Shown piece by piece: positions 60,854 to 64,000 of a stretch of DNA of 64,000 nucleotides (position 1 is the first letter of the stretch; each line of letters starts with the position of its first letter). Source of the DNA: Mycobacterium sp. GA-1841 (GTDB taxonomy: Bacteria; Actinomycetota; Actinomycetes; Mycobacteriales; Mycobacteriaceae); assembly GCF_001954135.1 (NCBI RefSeq), contig NZ_MBEQ01000099.1:1-64000 (forward strand), given 5' to 3'. The notes beneath the pieces were generated by a model that saw only the letters and a program-made list of their open reading frames with translations, was not told where the DNA came from and did no database searches. The translations under genes were made by a program, and so were the position numbers.

Positions 60854-61894
60854 GTGACACCGCTACCCGTGTTCGCCGACGTCGACACCGGTGTCGACGA
60901 CGCCATGGCCCTGGTGTATCTGCTGGCCAGCCCTGAAGCCGAGTTGGTGGGTATCGCCTCGACCGCGGGAAACGTTCCGGTGCAACAGGTCTGCATCAAC
61001 AACCTGGCGCTGCTGGAATTGTGCGGGGTCGCCGGGGTTCCTGTCTCCAAGGGGGCTGAGCAGCCGTTGAGTACGCCGCTGCGTACCGCCGAAGACACCC
61101 ATGGACCGCAGGGCCTGGGATACGCGCAGCTTCCGTCCGGCGACCGACTGCTCACTGCCCACGACGCCGCCGAGGCGTGGGTGCGGGCCGCACGCGCCCA
61201 CCCGGGAGAGTTGATCGGATTGGCCACCGGACCGCTGACCAATCTGGCGTTGGCCATGCGCGTCGAACCCACCCTGCCCAAGCTGTTGCGTCGGCTCGTC
61301 ATCATGGGCGGGGCATTCGACTATCGGGGCAACACCACCCCGGTGTCGGAGTGGAACATCAGCGTGGACCCCGAATCCGCCGCCGAGGTGTTCGGCAGTT
61401 GGACCGCAGCCTGGGGCCTCGACACCGCAACCCATGTGCCAATCGTGCTGGGGCTCAACCTCACCGAGAACATTGCCATGACCCCGGCACTGTTGAACCG
61501 GCTCGCCGTCGCAGCCGGGTCTCCGTCGACACCGATGAGTGTGCTCGACGAGCGGGGCACGCGGTCAACGGCTACCAACCCGTTGATCCGCGTCATCGAG
61601 GACGCCCTGCGGTTCTATTTCGAATTCCACTTCGACACCGACGACGGGTACTTGGCACACCTGCACGATCCGCTGGCCGCCGCAGTCGCATTGGACCCGG
61701 GCTTGGTGCGCTACCGGGAAACCACAGTCGATGTCGAGTTGAGCGGCACCTTGACCCGCGGCATGACAGTCGCCGACTGGCGCGGACACTGGGGCCGTCA
61801 ACCCAACGCCCTCATCGGCATGGAGGTCGACCCGGTGGTGTTCTTCGACCGGTTCATCGACCGGGTCGGCGCCTTCGCGCAGCGCGTGGACTGA
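60854..61894 (+). CDS. iunH: Inosine-uridine-preferring nucleoside hydrolase family protein
   Basis: 346 residues from a GTG at 60854. The calcium-binding Asp cluster is VFADVDTGVDDAMAL at the N-terminus. IIMGGAFDYRGN and HLHDPLAAAVALDP (catalytic His/Asp region) match nucleoside hydrolases that split ribonucleosides into ribose and base. It follows the AcrA1-type gene by 25 bases, matching the order around Rv3391-Rv3393. Substrate preference cannot be deduced. Confidence 0.9.
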   Translation: MTPLPVFADVDTGVDDAMALVYLLASPEAELVGIASTAGNVPVQQVCINNLALLELCGVAGVPVSKGAEQPLSTPLRTAEDTHGPQGLGYAQLPSGDRLLTAHDAAEAWVRAARAHPGELIGLATGPLTNLALAMRVEPTLPKLLRRLVIMGGAFDYRGNTTPVSEWNISVDPESAAEVFGSWTAAWGLDTATHVPIVLGLNLTENIAMTPALLNRLAVAAGSPSTPMSVLDERGTRSTATNPLIRVIEDALRFYFEFHFDTDDGYLAHLHDPLAAAVALDPGLVRYRETTVDVELSGTLTRGMTVADWRGHWGRQPNALIGMEVDPVVFFDRFIDRVGAFAQRVD

Positions 61895-61919
61895 ACTTAC
61901 CCGGGCCGGAGTTGAGCGC

Positions 61920-63506
61920 TCATTCATAGGCGCCCTCCAGATACCACCGGCGCTGCCGGTAACACAACAGCAGAGCGAGGTGGTCCTCGTCGGCGTCTCC
62001 GGGCCGCAACAGCACCTGCACCCGAGCGGTACGACCGGCCCCGCGGTTCTCCGGATCCCACCATCGTTCGTCGACCGGCCACGGCCCGGCCCACCAGTGC
62101 AACCTGCCGTCACGCCTGCCGGCACCGGCCAACTGGGTGGGATCGGCCGAGAACATCCCGCGACTGGTGACCCGGACCGGGTTTCCCTGGGCGTCAAGCA
62201 GTTCCACCGGATCATCGAGCAGTACGGTCGGTGCGGGCTCGGGTAGTTGACCGGGCCAGGGCTGCCGCGGATCCGCCCGTGCCACCGGCTCATCCCCCAA
62301 CGGCGTGAACGTGATGCGTTCGGCCGGTCCTCGGCCCCCGCTGAGCACCGGCACCTGCACTGCCTCCGGACCGAGCAGACCCTGAACCCGTAACAACGCG
62401 CGTCGGGCTCGCAGCCGGTCCTCCTCGCCCACACCGCCCCACAACGGCAATTGCAGCGCAGCTGCCGACACCACCTCCACCGGCCTCAGTCGTAGCACCG
62501 TCACCGGGGCGGTGGGCCGATCAGAAGTGCGGCGGTTCAGCCAGCCGTCCAACTGCCAGCGCACCCGGTCGGCGGTGGCGTCCTCGGTCAACGGTTCGGC
62601 ACATCGCCAGACCCGTTCCAGCTCTTCACCGTTGGCGGTGACGGCGTGGATGGCCAACCGGGTGCAGCCCACCCCGGCCCCCTCCAGACGACGGTGCAGA
62701 TCACCGGCCAGGGACCGTCCCGCAAAAGCTGCGGCATCCACCCGTTCGATCGGCGGATCGCAGTTCATCACCGCATCGAGTTCAGCTGCCGGATCTCGCC
62801 CGGAGGGGCCCCGGTCCGGCTCTCCGCAGGCGAACCGGTGCGCTGTCACCGCGTCGACCCCGAACCGGGAAGCGACATCGGTGCGGGACAACTCGGCGAA
62901 CTGCCCCAGGGTTCGGATACCCATCCGCCACAACAGGTCCGCCAAGTCTTCCCGACCGGGACCGGCCAGGGCCGGTTCGGTGGCCAACTGACGGATCGAC
63001 AGCCCGGACAGGAACGCCGCGTCATTGCCGGGATCGACGATGCGACCCGCCCGGGCGGCGAAGACCGCAGTGGAGAGCTGATCGGCGATGCCGACCTGGC
63101 ATTCGGCACCGGCTGCGGCGACGGCATCGATCAACCGTTCGGCGGCGGCCGGTTCGGAACCGAAATACCGCGCCGCCCCACGCACCGAAAGCACCAGAAG
63201 CCCTGGCCGCAACACCTCGACACGCGGTACCAGATCGTCGACGGCCAGGGTCACGTTCTCGAAATAGCGGGCGTCCCGGGCGGAATCAGCGGTGACGACG
63301 TGCAGCTGCGGGCACCGTGCCTGCGCCTCCCGACGACGCAACCCGCGCCGCACCCCGGCCGCTCGGGCCGATGCCGAGCAGGCGATCACCCGGTTGGCCA
63401 GCGTGACGGCGACCGGCACCGTCGAGGGCAGTCCCGCCGACGTCGCGGCCGCCACCGCAGGCCAGTCCATACACCACAGAGCCAATACCCTGGAATCCGC
63501 GGGCAT
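61920..63506 (-). CDS. imuB: ImuB, catalytically inactive Y-family polymerase homologue
   Basis: 528 residues from the ATG at 63506. A Y-family fold is recognisable (VLALWCMDWPAVAA, SARAAGVRRGLRRREAQARCP), but the acidic residues of an active polymerase are absent: Trp-Cys-Met-Asp replaces the D-M-D type motif. The beta-clamp-binding motif is QLPLWG, residues 352-357. The C-terminal part mediates contacts with ImuA' and DnaE2. It is the hub of the SOS mutasome. Three bases separate it from the upstream imuA' stop; no LexA box is visible because the operon promoter is outside the window. Confidence 0.94.
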   Translation of the reverse strand: MPADSRVLALWCMDWPAVAAATSAGLPSTVPVAVTLANRVIACSASARAAGVRRGLRRREAQARCPQLHVVTADSARDARYFENVTLAVDDLVPRVEVLRPGLLVLSVRGAARYFGSEPAAAERLIDAVAAAGAECQVGIADQLSTAVFAARAGRIVDPGNDAAFLSGLSIRQLATEPALAGPGREDLADLLWRMGIRTLGQFAELSRTDVASRFGVDAVTAHRFACGEPDRGPSGRDPAAELDAVMNCDPPIERVDAAAFAGRSLAGDLHRRLEGAGVGCTRLAIHAVTANGEELERVWRCAEPLTEDATADRVRWQLDGWLNRRTSDRPTAPVTVLRLRPVEVVSAAALQLPLWGGVGEEDRLRARRALLRVQGLLGPEAVQVPVLSGGRGPAERITFTPLGDEPVARADPRQPWPGQLPEPAPTVLLDDPVELLDAQGNPVRVTSRGMFSADPTQLAGAGRRDGRLHWWAGPWPVDERWWDPENRGAGRTARVQVLLRPGDADEDHLALLLCYRQRRWYLEGAYE

Positions 63507-63509
63507 GAG

Positions 63510-64000
63510 CTATCCGCCTGCTGCACAAGCTTTTCCGAGGGACCGCCCGCGGGTACGCATGGCCAGCCGGACCCGACTGATCCGGCCACGCCCGGGTATC
63601 GGGACGTCTCCACCGGCACCGGCCACGTCGTAACCGGACACCCGGGCCTCCAATCGGGCCGAAGCACCCTGCCAGTTTCCGTCGGTGACCAACAAGGTGC
63701 AGCCCTTCTGCCGGGCCCGCGCCACCATCACCCGGGCGCGACTCGGCGGCACCGAACGGCCTCCCAGGCCGAGCACCACCAGATCCATTCCGTCCATCAG
63801 CACTGCGGCCACCTCGACGGGATCGGCGCCCGGGTCGGGGATCACCGCGAGCCGGGTCAGATCGGCGCCCATCTCCACCGCGGCCAACAAGCCGACATCG
63901 GGTTGGCCGACGATGACCGCATGCCCGCCCGAAGCCGTCACCGCCGCCACGATGCCCAGCGTCAGCGACCGGGCACCGGCAGCCACCGCGACAGACCCCC
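63510..64000 (-). CDS. imuA': ImuA' (RecA-like mutasome accessory protein), 5' end outside window
   Basis: The frame is open to the window edge, so about 163 C-terminal codons are present. The visible part has the RecA-like core layout (SLTLGIVAAVTASGGHAVIVG, DLVVLGLGGRSVPPSRARVMVARARQKGCTLLVT in parts) and the Arg-rich C-terminal GRGRISRVRLAMRTRGRS. ImuA' binds ImuB and is needed for damage-induced mutagenesis. The order imuA'-imuB matches Rv3395c-Rv3394c. The nucleotide-binding P-loop region, if any, lies outside. Confidence 0.88.
   Translation of the reverse strand, partial: GSVAVAAGARSLTLGIVAAVTASGGHAVIVGQPDVGLLAAVEMGADLTRLAVIPDPGADPVEVAAVLMDGMDLVVLGLGGRSVPPSRARVMVARARQKGCTLLVTDGNWQGASARLEARVSGYDVAGAGGDVPIPGRGRISRVRLAMRTRGRSLGKACAAGG

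Overview
The window is about 68% GC, densely coded and fully non-repetitive apart from a few short palindromes. Gene content and order identify a Mycobacterium, most probably a rapidly growing, M. smegmatis-like Mycolicibacterium. Long runs match the M. tuberculosis Rv3311-Rv3395c order: add-deoA-cdd, sdhCDAB, sigJ, the Rv3329-type aminotransferase, dacB1, trpS, the met locus, folD, the mfp conservon, trmL, an Rv3368c-type nitroreductase, dnaE2 (Rv3370c), htdY, an AcrA1-type reductase, an iunH-type nucleosidase and imuB/imuA'. Family assignments come from reading the translations by eye; no database search was run.

Layout. 1-6.6 kb: 3' end of an NlpC/P60 hydrolase, an Rv3311-like protein, a membrane-anchored beta-propeller protein and the nucleoside salvage operon cdd-deoA-add. 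6.7-10.2 kb: succinate dehydrogenase sdhCDAB, whose divergent promoter region carries a candidate IdeR box. 10.2-13.3 kb: a 5'-frameshifted AbiEi/DUF559 gene bracketed by two copies of a 47-bp palindrome, then the ECF41 sigma factor sigJ with a coupled oxidoreductase and a divergent carboxymuconolactone-decarboxylase gene that has a near-perfect ECF41 promoter. 13.3-19.2 kb: aldehyde dehydrogenase, Lrp regulator and class III aminotransferase (probable amine or polyamine catabolism), an SMP-30-like lactonase and dacB1. 19.3-26.1 kb: a nitronate monooxygenase, a guanidine-III riboswitch controlling an SMR guanidinium exporter, a BrkB-type protein, trpS, a MarR pair, the remains of a MntA-HepT toxin-antitoxin module, exonuclease III and a hydrolase. 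26.1-32.1 kb: monomeric isocitrate dehydrogenase and the methionine genes behind a SAM-IV riboswitch. 32.1-37.8 kb: a TetR-controlled flavin monooxygenase, folD, DUF3017, an Old Yellow Enzyme and a membrane protein. 37.8-47.3 kb: a second propeller protein, a two-FHA ABC exporter and the mfpEDCBA conservon. 47.6-50.8 kb: trmL, nitroreductase and two poorly known proteins. 50.7-64 kb: the mutasome genes dnaE2, imuB and imuA' with an APC permease/universal stress pair, htdY, an acyl-CoA reductase and a nucleoside hydrolase between them.

The most informative non-coding findings are five. A poly-cysteine upstream ORF (MCCCP) with its own Shine-Dalgarno sequence lies between the SAM-IV riboswitch and the O-acetylhomoserine sulfhydrylase gene. 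A guanidine-III riboswitch precedes the SMR gene. An ECF41 promoter implies a leaderless start 3.2 kb region-internal to the sigJ locus. Overlapping TetR operators and a LexA box (dnaE2) explain two further transcription units. Two accessory-type loci, mntA-hepT and the DUF559 gene, are visibly decaying. No tRNA, rRNA, CRISPR array, prophage or complete insertion sequence was seen.
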